This document shows, one piece after another, positions 41,723 to 52,080 of a stretch of DNA of 64,000 bases. The DNA is from JAEZDP01 sp044508265. GTDB lineage: Bacteria > Acidobacteriota > Vicinamibacteria > Vicinamibacterales > Vicinamibacteraceae. Made by a program: the position numbers and the translations under genes. Each line of letters begins with the position of its first letter. Position 1 is the first letter of the stretch. The notes below the pieces were generated by a model that saw only the letters and a list, made by a program, of their open reading frames with translations, made no database searches and was not told where the DNA came from. The DNA lies in contig JBIQIB010000005.1 in assembly GCA_044508265.1 (NCBI GenBank), positions 1-64,000 on the forward strand. The letters are read 5' to 3'.

Positions 41723-43005
41723 GCCCGGCCCCCTTCCGCCGAGGCGGTCGCGACGACCTGGGAGAACGCAGCCGCGGCATCCGGACCCACGAGGATCGCG
41801 CCGTCGCCTTCGGCATAGGCCTCTTCGCCGTGGTCGCAGACGTCGAGCCCGCGGCCCTCGTCGCGCACCGAGACGCGCAGCGGCGCCACGAGTGCCACCA
41901 GCTTGAGGATGACGAACGTCGCCCCGACGCTGTACGCAAGCACCACGACGATGCCGATGATCTGGACGACGACCTGCCAGGCGTTGCCGGTCAGCAGACC
42001 GTTGGCCCCGCCGCTCCAGGCCGGATCAGCGAAGACGCCGGTGAGGACCGCGCCGACCATGCCGCCGACGCCGTGCGCCGCCACGACGTCGAGCGAGTCG
42101 TCGAGCCGCGTGCGCGCGCGGTAGAGGAGCGCTGCGTAGCTGGGGCCGGCCGCCAGTGCGCCGAGCGCGAGCGCCGACATCGGCCCGATGAAGCCGGCCG
42201 CGGGCGTAATGGCCACCAGACCGACGACGATGGCCGTCGCCGCGCCGACTGCCGTGCTGCGGCCCGTGCGATACAGGTCGAGCAGCGTCCAGACGACGAG
42301 CGTGGCCGCTGGCGCGAGCAGCGTGTTGGCAAACGCGAGGCCGGCAATCTCGTTCGCGCCGAGCGCGCTGCCCGCGTTGAAACCGAACCAGCCGAACCAC
42401 AGCAGGCCGGCGCCGAGCAGCGTGAACGGCACGTTGTGCGGCAGGAACGCCTGGCGCCCGTGATCGCGCCGCGGCCCGACGACGACAGCCGCGGTCAGGG
42501 CCGCCGCGGCCGCGTTGACGTGGACGACCGTGCCGCCGGCGAAGTCGAGCGCGCCGTGCGTGGCCAGCCAGCCGCTGCCCCACACCCAGTGCACGACGGG
42601 CGCGTACACCGCCAGCACCCAGACGCCGAGGAACAGCAGGTAGGCGGGGAAGTGCATGCGCTCGACGATGGCGCCGGAGATGAGCGCCACCGTGATGATG
42701 GCGAACGTTCCCTGGAAGGCCATGAAGAGCACGTGCGGAATGGTGCCCTGCGCCTCCAGCGTGACGCCGCGCAGCAGCGCGTAGTCGAGGCCGCCGATCC
42801 ACGGCAGGCCCGGGGCGAACGCGATCGAGTAGCCGAGCAGCGCCCACGCCACGCCGGCAAAGCCGAGCGCGACGAAGCTCATCATCATGGTGTTGAGGGC
42901 GTTCTTGGACCGGACCAGCCCGCCGTAGAAGAACGCGAGGGCGGGGGTCATCAGGAGTACGAGGGCGGTGGACATCAGGATCCACGCCACGTCTGCGTTG
43001 TTCAT
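41719..43005 (-). CDS. amtB: Ammonium transporter
   Basis: A 428-residue Amt-family channel with about eleven membrane helices. Typical segments are FFYGGLVRSKNALNTMMMSF, FAGGTVVHVNAAAAALTAA (with the first pore histidine) and AAHGVGGMVGAVLTGVFA (with the second), FGWFGFNAGSALGANE. The C-terminus after the last helix is longer than usual by about 40 residues (EGRGLDVCDHGEEAYAEGDG and more), a region that interacts with P-II in other Amt proteins. GGAGG lies 4 bases before the ATG. It is followed by the P-II gene with an ATGA overlap. Confidence 0.95.
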   Translation of the reverse strand: MNNADVAWILMSTALVLLMTPALAFFYGGLVRSKNALNTMMMSFVALGFAGVAWALLGYSIAFAPGLPWIGGLDYALLRGVTLEAQGTIPHVLFMAFQGTFAIITVALISGAIVERMHFPAYLLFLGVWVLAVYAPVVHWVWGSGWLATHGALDFAGGTVVHVNAAAAALTAAVVVGPRRDHGRQAFLPHNVPFTLLGAGLLWFGWFGFNAGSALGANEIAGLAFANTLLAPAATLVVWTLLDLYRTGRSTAVGAATAIVVGLVAITPAAGFIGPMSALALGALAAGPSYAALLYRARTRLDDSLDVVAAHGVGGMVGAVLTGVFADPAWSGGANGLLTGNAWQVVVQIIGIVVVLAYSVGATFVILKLVALVAPLRVSVRDEGRGLDVCDHGEEAYAEGDGAILVGPDAAAAFSQVVATASAEGGRA

Positions 43006-43133
43006 CGTGCCTCCGGGCAGTGCGAGAGCGTCAATTCCGGCGGATGCGCCGGACGGCCCCGCACAGGAGCAAGATCGATGCTCAGCCGGGGCCTGCCGCC
43101 GCCGCGTGTCCGCAAGTCACGCAGCCACGACAG

Positions 43134-44774
<1,641 letters not shown>

Positions 44775-44867
44775 GCTGAGCCATTCCTGGGTCGACAATT
44801 TTGTCTTATGCCTCCTGCAGATCCAACTTTTTTGTGGGCCAGCCGCGATCCGCGACATTTGGCTCGG

Positions 44868-44898
44868 AAAAAAATCGGTGCCGCACGACGGCCCGCCA
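44868..44898 (-). terminator. Probable terminator of the porin gene
   Basis: Directly after the porin stop codon on the minus strand, GGGCCGTCGTGCGGCACCGA can form a short GCCG/CGGC hairpin and is followed by seven Ts (44874-44868). The stem is weak but the T run is clear. Confidence 0.4.
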
Positions 44899-46146
44899 TC
44901 ACCGCGACTGCATCGAGTAGATCAAGCCGACGAGCACCGTGTGCTGCGTGCGCCGGAACTCGTCACTGCGATACGCGAACACGGCGGCATCCGACCAGTC
45001 GCGCCGGTACTCGATCCGTGCCGACAATCCGCCGACGAGCGTGTGCTCGCTCGTGAGCGTCACCTCGCGCAGCGTCTGCGTCGTGCCCGTCGCAAAGCCC
45101 TGCGCGTCCTCGAACCACTCGATGCGCGGGGTCAGGTGCCACGCAGGGACCACCTGGATACGGGCGTACGCGGCGACGCCGTGCCAGGCGACCCGCTCGC
45201 CCAGGATCTCGTCGCGGCCGATGTCGACGTTGCCCATGAGCGACACGCGCGGGTGCACGTCCCAGGTCGCCACCGTGTCGAACAGGTGCCGCCAGCCGGG
45301 CAGGCCGTTGGCCTGCTCCGGGCCGCCGAGCCACGTCTGGCTGATGGAGAGGCCCTCGAACGGCGTGACGGCAAGCTGCGCGCCGACCGTCTTGGCGCGG
45401 TTGTTCTCGGTCGCGTTGTTCCACCCGTTCAGCAGGAACCCCGTCGCGGTGACGCGATCGGTGATCGGCACGGCCGCGCGCACGCCGACGTGGTAGTACG
45501 GACCCGCCCACGCAAAGAGCAGGGAGCGCGAGTAGTTCCAGTTGGGCGCCGATTCGATCAACTCGGCGCCGGCCGGCGTCACGAACTTGCCGACGTCCAC
45601 CTGGATGCCGCGCCCGACGGGCGCCAGGTAGCTGACGTAGCCCTGCTGCAGGTACTTCAGCCGTCCCTCGTCTGGATCCGCGCTGCCCACCCACGTCGCC
45701 GTCGGACCGAACCCGAGATCGGCCCTGAACCCCAGGCGCCTCGTCTCCGTGGGCACCTGTTCGAAGGCGAACTCCAGGTAGGAGAGGCTGAACTGGTTGT
45801 CCTTCTCGTCGAAGTTCCGGAAGGCGTTGGTCCCGGAATCCGGGCGATTGCCGTTGTACTCGTAGTACGTGTCGGCGGTCGCGTAGACGGTCGTGGGTCC
45901 GAGCAGGCGCTCGATCGCCGAAACGCGCGGATTGGGCGCCTGGGGCGGAGGGACGTCCTGGCCTGCCGGCGCCTCGGCGTCCGGCACAGCCTCGTCGACA
46001 GGCGTCGCCGCCGTCGACGCGGCAGCGGCGACCGGCTCAACCAGCCGCGCGGCTGTTTGCGCGGCAGCCGCCGCCGGGAGAGACGTGAGCAGGCCGACGA
46101 TCAGGCAGCGGATGGCGAGCGAGGCGCGAGGGGCAGTGGGGGTCAT
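44899..46146 (-). CDS. Outer-membrane beta-barrel porin (BBP2/OmpL-like)
   Basis: A 415-residue outer-membrane protein with a signal peptide (LIVGLLTSLPAAAAAQ), a Pro/Ala-rich spacer, and alternating strands typical of the putative porin family BBP2: VYATADTYYEYNGNRPDSGT, NFDEKDNQFSLSYLEFAFEQ, YVSYLAPVGRGIQVDVGKF, GAELIESAPNWNYSRSLLFA, and an end of HTVLVGLIYSMQSR. Such porins often sit next to ammonium transporter or nitrogen-regulation genes. The location next to the sigma-54 activator supports a link to nitrogen uptake. The solute is unknown. Confidence 0.8.
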   Translation of the reverse strand: MTPTAPRASLAIRCLIVGLLTSLPAAAAAQTAARLVEPVAAAASTAATPVDEAVPDAEAPAGQDVPPPQAPNPRVSAIERLLGPTTVYATADTYYEYNGNRPDSGTNAFRNFDEKDNQFSLSYLEFAFEQVPTETRRLGFRADLGFGPTATWVGSADPDEGRLKYLQQGYVSYLAPVGRGIQVDVGKFVTPAGAELIESAPNWNYSRSLLFAWAGPYYHVGVRAAVPITDRVTATGFLLNGWNNATENNRAKTVGAQLAVTPFEGLSISQTWLGGPEQANGLPGWRHLFDTVATWDVHPRVSLMGNVDIGRDEILGERVAWHGVAAYARIQVVPAWHLTPRIEWFEDAQGFATGTTQTLREVTLTSEHTLVGGLSARIEYRRDWSDAAVFAYRSDEFRRTQHTVLVGLIYSMQSR

Positions 46147-46160
46147 GCCCGCGGCCCACT

Positions 46161-46176
46161 ACCAATCGATGTGCCA
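46161..46176 (-). promoter_or_regulatory. Near-consensus sigma-54 promoter element upstream of the porin gene
   Basis: On the minus strand TGGCACATCGATTGGT matches TGGCAC-N5-TTGC except that the last C is G. The spacing is correct. It ends only 14 bases before the ATG, so the transcript would be nearly leaderless. The neighbouring sigma-54 activator gives it plausibility, but the altered -12 base weakens it. Confidence 0.35.
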
Positions 46177-46362
46177 GCCGGCGGCGCGCACGCCTCCTGT
46201 GGCAGCTAAGCGCCGCGGGCGCGCCGAGTTACGAACGGACGCGCTCGAAGGGACGCTGCGCCGATTCCGACATTCTTGTGACTTCTGAAGAGCGTTACGC
46301 CAAGCGTGTCGGACCGGATATCGCGAAACGCGGGCTGAAGGACGGCCCGGGGGGGCGGGCAA

Positions 46363-46388
46363 GGACGGCCCGGGGGGCCGTCCCTACC
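46363..46388 (-). repeat. Dispersed palindromic repeat, copy 6 (C/G variant)
   Basis: Arms GGACGGCC (46363-46370) and GGCCGTCC (46376-46383) with GC-rich centre, then CTACC. It is a variant in which the T of the arms is C. The same copy appears again at 46518-46543 because of the assembly duplication. In the repaired sequence it touches the stop codon of the following lipoprotein gene. Confidence 0.8.
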
Positions 46389-46407
46389 TAGGGCTGGACG
46401 ACGATTT

Positions 46408-46507
46408 NNNNNNNNNNNNNNNNNNNNNNNNNNNNNNNNNNNNNNNNNNNNNNNNNNNNNNNNNNNNNNNNNNNNNNNNNNNNNNNNNNNNNNNNNNNNN
46501 NNNNNNN
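46408..46507. other. Assembly gap (100 N), artefact: flanks are identical
   Basis: The 55 bases at 46353-46407 and the 55 bases at 46508-46562 are identical. The two contigs overlap by exactly 55 bases, most likely the assembler's k-mer length, and should be joined without Ns. The break lies on a palindromic repeat copy. Confidence 0.9.
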
Positions 46508-46542
46508 GGGCGGGCAAGGACGGCCCGGGGGGCCGTCCCTAC

Positions 46543-47748
46543 CTAGGGCTGGACGACGATTTCGATCTGGGAGAAGCCGCGCTGGCCGGCGGCGTTGGTG
46601 ACCTCGACGGTCACGAACTTCCGCCCGGGCGAGCCGTACTGGTGCGTCGTGGTCGACCCGGTCGTGAAGCGCGTCGAGCCGTCGCCGAAGTTCCAGTAGT
46701 ACCCCGTGATGTTGCCGGCCGTGCTCGTGGCGGTAGCCGTGAACTGCACCGGCGCGTTCAGCGCGGGCGTCGCCGTCGGCGACGCGACGAGGTTCACCGT
46801 GATCGCCCGCTCTTCGACGACAACAGTCGTCGACGCCCGCGCCGTGACGCCGCCCGTGTCGGTGACCGTCACCTCCACGCGGTACGTGCCGGCGCGCCGG
46901 TAGACGTGCGACACCTGGCGCGTGCCCGTCAGCGAGCCGAGCGGCTGCACGTCGCCGTCCCCGAAGTTGATGGTCGCCTCGCGGATCGGATCGCCATTGG
47001 CGCCCACCTGGACGCCGATGTTGAAGACCGCGTTCTCGCCCTCGCCGATGGCCGTGGCCGGGCCGTTGATGGTGATGAGCGGCTCCGACGTGACCTGGAT
47101 CGTCAGTGTCTGCGACACCGCTCCTACCGTTGCCGTCACCGTCGTCTCGCGCGTCGCTGTCAGCGTCGTCCGTGCTTCGCCGAACTGATCGGTGACGACG
47201 GAGGCGTCGCGCAGCGCCCCGGCATCCGCCGCGAACGTCACCGGCACACCCGACAGCCGTCGGTTCTCGTCGTCGGTGACGACGGCAAGGATGTCGGTGG
47301 TGCCGCCGCCTGGCGGCAGCGCGCCGCGGCTGGCGGAAAGCGCGATGCGCGTGGCCGCCGACGCCCCGACCCGCACCTCCAGCCCCTCGGCCGAGGCGCC
47401 GCCCGTAAAGGCGCTGACGCGGGCGATACCCGAGACGCCGCCGGCCAGCAGCCGCACCGTCGCACGTCCGCCTTGCGTCCGCGCCTCTGCCGGCTCCAGC
47501 GAGCCGAGCGTCGTCACGAAGTTCACCTGCGTGCCGTTCTGCACGGGGATCCCGCCAGGCTCGAGCACGTTGGCCGTGATCTCGACGCTGCCGTTGAGCG
47601 GCACCACGGTGCTGCTGGCGAACAGCACGACCTCGGAATCGGTGGGCGCTGTGAGTGGAGCCTTGTCACAGGCCGTCAGGAGCAGCACCGGCCAGAGCCA
47701 CGCGAGCACACGGACGGGAACGCGACGGTCGAGGCGCAGTGCTAGCAT
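46543..47748 (-). CDS. Lipoprotein with bacterial Ig-like (Big) and PKD domains
   Basis: A 401-residue surface or periplasmic lipoprotein with lipobox LLLTAC near residue 27. The N-terminal two-thirds are Big-type Ig-like repeats (VPLNGSVEITANVLEPGGIP; TDDENRRLSGVPVTFAADAG), and the C-terminal third has PKD domains (INFGDGDVQPLGSLTGTRQV; YYWNFGDGSTRFTTGSTTTH), with the Asp/Gly-rich turns of that fold. These modules are common in adhesins and surface proteins; no catalytic domain is visible. It is divergent from a pseudopilin gene, with 25 bases between starts. Its stop codon TAG is immediately followed by a palindromic repeat. Confidence 0.85.
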   Translation of the reverse strand: MLALRLDRRVPVRVLAWLWPVLLLTACDKAPLTAPTDSEVVLFASSTVVPLNGSVEITANVLEPGGIPVQNGTQVNFVTTLGSLEPAEARTQGGRATVRLLAGGVSGIARVSAFTGGASAEGLEVRVGASAATRIALSASRGALPPGGGTTDILAVVTDDENRRLSGVPVTFAADAGALRDASVVTDQFGEARTTLTATRETTVTATVGAVSQTLTIQVTSEPLITINGPATAIGEGENAVFNIGVQVGANGDPIREATINFGDGDVQPLGSLTGTRQVSHVYRRAGTYRVEVTVTDTGGVTARASTTVVVEERAITVNLVASPTATPALNAPVQFTATATSTAGNITGYYWNFGDGSTRFTTGSTTTHQYGSPGRKFVTVEVTNAAGQRGFSQIEIVVQP

Positions 47749-47773
47749 ACGAACGGTAAGGATACCCGAAAGG

Positions 47774-48511
47774 TTGGAGTGCCAGCGTAAGGACGAGCGA
47801 GGCTACGCGATGGCCGCCCTGCTGGTCGCCATCGCCATCATGATGCTGCTGCTGGGCGTCGCGATGCCCGTGTGGACCCAGCAGGCGAAGCGCGAGCGTG
47901 AAGAAGAGCTGCTGTTCCGTCTGAAGCAGTACGCGCATGCGATCGCGCTCTACCAGCGGCGCGTCCCGGGCGCCCATCCGCCCAGCATCGACCTCCTGGT
48001 CGAGGAACGCTACCTGCGCCGCAAGTACAAGGATCCGATGACCGGCGAAGACTTCGCCGTGCTCCGCGTGGGCCAGCTGTCGGCGGGCATGACGACGCCG
48101 CTGCCCGGGATGCCGGTGCCCCAGCCGGGCGACTCGAACAGCTCGCGCGACGACGAAGGGGGAATCGGCGCGCCCGGATCGTCCGGTATCGGCGGGAGCG
48201 GCCCGGGCCGGCGGGCTGGCAGCCAGGTCGCGGCGGGTCCCATCCGGGGCGTCGTCAGCACGAGCACGGAGACGTCACTGCGGGAGTGGAAGGGGCGCAC
48301 GCGCTACGACCAGTGGGAGGTCACCCCGGAAGACATCGTGCCGCGCTTCATGCCGACCATCCCGGATCCCACGCAGCAGGGTCCTGGCCGTCCGCCCGGC
48401 GGGCTCAATCGCCTGCCGGGCGGCGGGCCGGGCTCGACGATGCCACCCGGAGGGTCCAGGCCAGGCGGCACAGGACCGGGCCGCATCATGCAGGGCCGTC
48501 CGGGCGGCTGA
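47774..48511 (+). CDS. Type IV pseudopilin-like protein with Gly/Pro-rich tail
   Basis: A 245-residue prepilin-like protein. The leader is short (MECQRKDERG) before YAMAALLVAIAIMMLLLGVA, a hydrophobic helix in type IV pilin position; there is no +5 glutamate, which suggests a minor pseudopilin of the GspK/GspI sort. The middle contains REREEELLFRLKQYAHAIAL and YLRRKYKDPMTGEDFAVLRV, followed by a long Gly/Pro-rich tail (about 115-245). I use the TTG at 47774, with AAGGA 11 bases upstream; no ATG gives the leader. It lies 10 kb from the pilus operon. The end overlaps the convergent MFS gene by 26 bases. Confidence 0.75.
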   Translation: MECQRKDERGYAMAALLVAIAIMMLLLGVAMPVWTQQAKREREEELLFRLKQYAHAIALYQRRVPGAHPPSIDLLVEERYLRRKYKDPMTGEDFAVLRVGQLSAGMTTPLPGMPVPQPGDSNSSRDDEGGIGAPGSSGIGGSGPGRRAGSQVAAGPIRGVVSTSTETSLREWKGRTRYDQWEVTPEDIVPRFMPTIPDPTQQGPGRPPGGLNRLPGGGPGSTMPPGGSRPGGTGPGRIMQGRPGG

Positions 48512-49703
48512 CGGCCTCGGCCGCCCGCCGATGCAGACGCTCGCTCGCGAGCAGCGCGAGCACCATCCCGATACCAAGGCCGGCGGGCATCCACGCGATG
48601 ATCCGCCCCTCGGCCACGGGCAGTGCCTGCCCCATGATCCACGGGAAGGCGATGGCGCCGATGCTCCCGATCGACGAGACGACGGCGACGGCCGTCGCGG
48701 GCCGCTCGCGCACGCGCGCCGTGACGAGCGCGAACATCGAGGGATACAGCGGGCCCACGCCCAGGCCGAGCACGGCAATGGCCGCCGTCGTCAGGCCGGC
48801 GTGTGCGTGTCCGATCCCGAGCAGCATTCCGCCGACGCCCACTGTGACGGCCGTGGCGGTCAGCACGGTGCCGGGGCCTGTCGCGAGCGCCGCCAGGGTG
48901 GCGACGATACGGCCCACCAGATAGGCGAACCAGAAGAGCGACGTGAGCAGCGCGCCGCGGGCTGCCGTCTCGCGCAGCGTCAGCTGGACGTAGCTGGCCA
49001 CCCAGCCGCCGAAGCCGGCCTCGACTCCCGCGTAGAGCATCACGACGACGCTCATGAGCAGCAGGGCCGGCGGGGGACGCCAACGCCCGGCGGGCTGGGC
49101 GCTGGCCGCGGCGGGCCCCTCCGGGTCATCCGTCCGAGGAGCAGGGCGGCCAGGCGGCACGAGCCACAGCGCGAATGGCACCATCGTGAGGGCTACGACG
49201 CCGGCTCCCAGCAGGACGGTCTCGGCCCGTCCGCCGCGATCGAGCAGGAGGCTCGCCACGAAGGGCCCCGCGACGGAGCCGCCGGCGTACCAGACGTTGC
49301 ACAGGTTCAGGATGAATCCCGGCCTGGAAGGCATCAACCGCGACGCCATCGTGTTGATGCCGATCGACGCCATGCCGTAGCCGACGCCCATCACGAGCCC
49401 GCCGGCGATGAGGCCCATGAAAGCCGGCGTCATCGGCAGCACCAGGACGCCCGCGCCGAACACGGCCAGGCTCGTCGCGATGGGGAAGCGGACGCCCAGC
49501 CTGTCAACGAGGAGGCCGGCCGTGATCTGTCCGGTGAGCATGCCGCCGAACACGGCGCTCAGCACTACGCCGAGGTCGGGCAGCGGACGGCCGACGTCAC
49601 GGGCAAGGCCGGGCAGGGACGGTCCGAGCGTCGCGACGGTGCCGCCGACGATGACGAATGCGGCACAGAGGAGAACCGCGAGCGCTGCGGGATGGGCGGG
49701 CAT
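48486..49703 (-). CDS. MFS transporter
   Basis: A 405-residue major facilitator superfamily protein with about twelve membrane helices, for example VLLCAAFVIVGGTVATLGPS, GGMLTGQITAGLLVDRLGVR (the conserved loop-2/3 motif region) and FWFAYLVGRIVATLAALATG. The substrate cannot be read from the sequence; it could be a sugar or amino sugar, given neighbours acting on cell-wall sugars. It is followed on the minus strand by nothing that is clearly cotranscribed; upstream is the GHL10 hydrolase gene with 8 bases between them, so the two may form an operon. Confidence 0.85.
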   Translation of the reverse strand: MPAHPAALAVLLCAAFVIVGGTVATLGPSLPGLARDVGRPLPDLGVVLSAVFGGMLTGQITAGLLVDRLGVRFPIATSLAVFGAGVLVLPMTPAFMGLIAGGLVMGVGYGMASIGINTMASRLMPSRPGFILNLCNVWYAGGSVAGPFVASLLLDRGGRAETVLLGAGVVALTMVPFALWLVPPGRPAPRTDDPEGPAAASAQPAGRWRPPPALLLMSVVVMLYAGVEAGFGGWVASYVQLTLRETAARGALLTSLFWFAYLVGRIVATLAALATGPGTVLTATAVTVGVGGMLLGIGHAHAGLTTAAIAVLGLGVGPLYPSMFALVTARVRERPATAVAVVSSIGSIGAIAFPWIMGQALPVAEGRIIAWMPAGLGIGMVLALLASERLHRRAAEAVSRPDGPA

Positions 49704-49711
49704 CCTCGCAA

Positions 49712-51049
49712 TCAGTGGGCGGTCGTGTCGGACGCGGTCGAGGCGCTGGCGACGGGCGTGGCCGGCGTCGCGAAGACCTCGCGATGCAGCGCCGTCATGT
49801 AGGCCGAACGGCGCCCGACGCCCTCGCTCATGCTGTCGTAGGAGAAGAGCAGGACGCCTTCGAAGCCGGCTTCACGCGTGGCGACCACGCGCCTGGCCGC
49901 CTCGGCGGCCGTGATGCGATAGACGCCGATGCCGGGCCACACGCGTCCCGCCGGATACTCGGCGAGCGCCGTGAGCTGTCGCGTGAACGTCGCCGCGCTG
50001 GTCGTGTACATCATCGGACAGACCGCGTCGACGAGACCGGCGCGCAGCCACAGCGGCCAGTCCTGCATCTTGCGACCCACGGCGTCTGCGCCATCCGGCC
50101 ACACGGCCGTCGTGATGCGCGCGGCCGGAAGCTCGGCCCGCACGGCGGCACGCAGCCGCCCGACGAGATGCGTCAGCCGCTCCTGACGGAACGACAGCCA
50201 CCGCTGCGGATACCTGCTGGTGTAGACGAGCGGGTCGCGCGTGGCGCGCTGGTCCGTGGCCGCCAGTTCGTCGGCCGGCACCACACCGGTGAGCGACGCC
50301 CGGAATGCTGCCAGCGCCTCGCGGCTGTAGTCGAACTCCGCGCCGGGATAGCGGATGTAGTCGAGGTGTACGCCATCCAGCGGATACGTGCGGACGATGT
50401 GGCGGACGACCGACTCGATGTAGGCCTGCGCCTCGTCGGGGATGGGCGAGACGTACAGGCCCTCGACCGTCTGGGCGTTGCGGCGCGTCCACTGGGCGAT
50501 GGCCGCCACGTAGGACGGCACGCTGGGCGCGACGTTGACGAGGCGCGGCGCCAGCTCGCGCGGCACCATGATCCACTCGGGATGCCGGCGGATCACGTGC
50601 GTCGCCTCGTCGGGCAGCGCCGTTGCGCCGGCCACGAGGTTGACGTTGATCCACGCGTGCACCTCGAGGCCGCGCGCAGCGGCCCGCTCCACGAGGTCGG
50701 CGAGGGGATCGTAGGCCGCCGGCTGTCCGGCCAGCAGGCGCGCGCGCGGCTCGGGACCGCCGGCGTAGAACGCGTCGCCACGGCCGCGCACCTGCACGAA
50801 CAGCGCCGACATGCCGTGCCGCGCCGCGTCGTCGACGACCTGCGCGACCCGTTGCGGCGACGTCATCCAGCTGCGCGTCACCCAGACGCCGCGCATCTCG
50901 CCGATCACGGGCGGGGCCGTGACTGGTTCCGGTCCCGGCACGGGCGCCTGGGCGCTCGCGGTCGGTTCGGCCAGCGGCCGCCCGGCGAACAGCAGGGCCG
51001 TGATCAGGACGCACAACGCCGGGGAGAGGAGCGCAGAAGGGAAGGTCAT
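49712..51049 (-). CDS. Family-10-like glycosyl hydrolase (GHL10/DUF187), secreted
   Basis: A 445-residue exported hydrolase. A signal peptide (LLSPALCVLITALLFAGRPL) is followed by a TIM-barrel: EMRGVWVTRSWMTSPQRVAQ, HGMSALFVQVRGRGDAFYAG, RGLEVHAWINVNLVAGAT, DGVHLDYIRYPGAEFDYS with the probable catalytic region, and DAVCPMMYTTSAATF. GHL10 proteins are thought to act on cell-wall or other glycans. The ATG at 51049 gives the signal peptide at the right distance. It is divergent from the N-acetylglucosamine kinase gene, which supports a role in feeding amino sugars into the nag genes. Confidence 0.83.
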   Translation of the reverse strand: MTFPSALLSPALCVLITALLFAGRPLAEPTASAQAPVPGPEPVTAPPVIGEMRGVWVTRSWMTSPQRVAQVVDDAARHGMSALFVQVRGRGDAFYAGGPEPRARLLAGQPAAYDPLADLVERAAARGLEVHAWINVNLVAGATALPDEATHVIRRHPEWIMVPRELAPRLVNVAPSVPSYVAAIAQWTRRNAQTVEGLYVSPIPDEAQAYIESVVRHIVRTYPLDGVHLDYIRYPGAEFDYSREALAAFRASLTGVVPADELAATDQRATRDPLVYTSRYPQRWLSFRQERLTHLVGRLRAAVRAELPAARITTAVWPDGADAVGRKMQDWPLWLRAGLVDAVCPMMYTTSAATFTRQLTALAEYPAGRVWPGIGVYRITAAEAARRVVATREAGFEGVLLFSYDSMSEGVGRRSAYMTALHREVFATPATPVASASTASDTTAH

Positions 51050-51099
51050 TGCAGGGGACGGCCTGCGGCGCAGGAGAGCGACGCACACCGCGTCCGCAG

Positions 51100-51105
51100 T
51101 ATACT
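51100..51105 (+). promoter_or_regulatory. -10 box of the nagK-nagB operon
   Basis: TATACT lies 12 bases before the ATG at 51118. The implied leader is about six bases, too short for a ribosome binding site. No convincing -35 box is found at 17 bases. Confidence 0.4.
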
Positions 51106-51117
51106 GCGCCCCGCACG

Positions 51118-52080
51118 ATGCCCGGCTCCTCCCAGCCCCTCTACGTCATAGGAATCGACGCGGGCGGCACCAAGACCGAAGCCCTGCTGGCCGATGGCGA
51201 GGGGCGGATCCTGGCGCGCGCCCGGCGCGGCGGCGCGAACCTCACGGCGCATGGCGAACTGGCCGTCGAGAAGACGCTCCACGACCTGATCGAAGAGACG
51301 CTCGGCGAACGCGATATCCGGGTAGCCGCCATCTGCCTCGGTATCGCGGGGTCCGACCGCGAGGAAGACTCGACGGTCATTCGCGGCATCATGCGCAGGA
51401 TCGGCGCGCGCGCGCGGATTGTCGTCACCAACGACGCGCTCATCGCGCTCGTGGCGGGCGCGGGGATGCGGCCCGGCGTGGTGATCATTGCAGGGACGGG
51501 GTCGATCGCGTACGGTGTGAACGCGCGCAACGAGGCGGCGCGCGCCGGCGGGTGGGGCTACATCCTGGCCGACGAAGGCAGCGGCTACTGGCTCGGGCGC
51601 CAGGCGCTGCGTGCCGTGGTGCGTGCGGCCGACGGCCGCGGGCCCGCGACGGCGCTCACGCCGCTCGTGCTCGAGTTCTTCGGCGTGTCGCGTCCGCAGG
51701 CGCTCGTCCGCGAGGTCTACCGGCATTACCTGAAGCCGAGCGACATCGCGCGGTGCGCGCGGGCCGTGGAGCAGGCCAGGGCCGCCGGCGACCCGGTGGC
51801 CATCGAGATCGCCGCGTTGGCGGCAGACGAGTTGCTCACGTCGGCGACGTCGGTCATCCGTCAGCTGTCGCTCACGAACGAGACGTTTCCGGTGGTGCTT
51901 GCCGGCGGGGCCTTCCTCGCCGTGCCGTGGCTGCAGACGACGCTCGCCACCAGGCTGCCCGAGGTCGCTCCCGGGTGCCATGTATCCCTGCTTGCGGAAG
52001 ACCCCGCCCTCGGCGCCGTGCAGTTGGCACTCGCCGAGGCCCGGGGCGGAGCGGCGCTTCCGGTGTACCGAAATTCGTGA
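51118..52080 (+). CDS. nagK: N-acetylglucosamine kinase (BadF/BcrA-type sugar kinase)
   Basis: A 320-residue ATPase of the BadF/BadG/BcrA group, most like bacterial and eukaryotic N-acetylglucosamine kinases. It shows the phosphate-1 loop VIGIDAGGTKTEALLADGEG, TNDALIALVAGAG, VIIAGTGSIAYGVNA and GGWGYILADEGSGYWLGRQAL. The product, GlcNAc-6-P, or MurNAc-6-P handled by MurQ, connects directly with its neighbours. It overlaps nagB by GTGA. An alternative substrate such as glucosamine is possible. Confidence 0.87.
   Translation: MPGSSQPLYVIGIDAGGTKTEALLADGEGRILARARRGGANLTAHGELAVEKTLHDLIEETLGERDIRVAAICLGIAGSDREEDSTVIRGIMRRIGARARIVVTNDALIALVAGAGMRPGVVIIAGTGSIAYGVNARNEAARAGGWGYILADEGSGYWLGRQALRAVVRAADGRGPATALTPLVLEFFGVSRPQALVREVYRHYLKPSDIARCARAVEQARAAGDPVAIEIAALAADELLTSATSVIRQLSLTNETFPVVLAGGAFLAVPWLQTTLATRLPEVAPGCHVSLLAEDPALGAVQLALAEARGGAALPVYRNS

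Larger units (their letters stand above)
46147..46542. other. Intergenic stretch with sigma-54-like site, palindromic repeat and a false gap
   Basis: No gene is visible here. The part next to the porin gene has a sigma-54-like element (46161-46176). The rest holds an incomplete GGACGGCCC fragment near 46339, one palindromic repeat copy (46363-46388), and the N gap with its duplicated flank. The real intergenic length is about 155 bases shorter than shown. Confidence 0.8.

Noticed and set aside
43112..43127. TGGC-N8-TTGC on the minus strand upstream of amtB, resembling a sigma-54 promoter
   Set aside because: The spacer is one base longer than the fixed -24/-12 spacing, so it is not a credible site as it stands.
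44794..44805. GACAA-TT-TTGTC inverted repeat before the sigma-54 activator gene as an operator
   Set aside because: Arms are only five bases and A/T-rich, and there is no second site; chance occurrence cannot be excluded.
48486..48511. Overlap of pseudopilin and MFS gene ends as a possible frameshift
   Set aside because: Both frames are intact to their stops, and a 26-base convergent overlap is unremarkable in such a dense genome.
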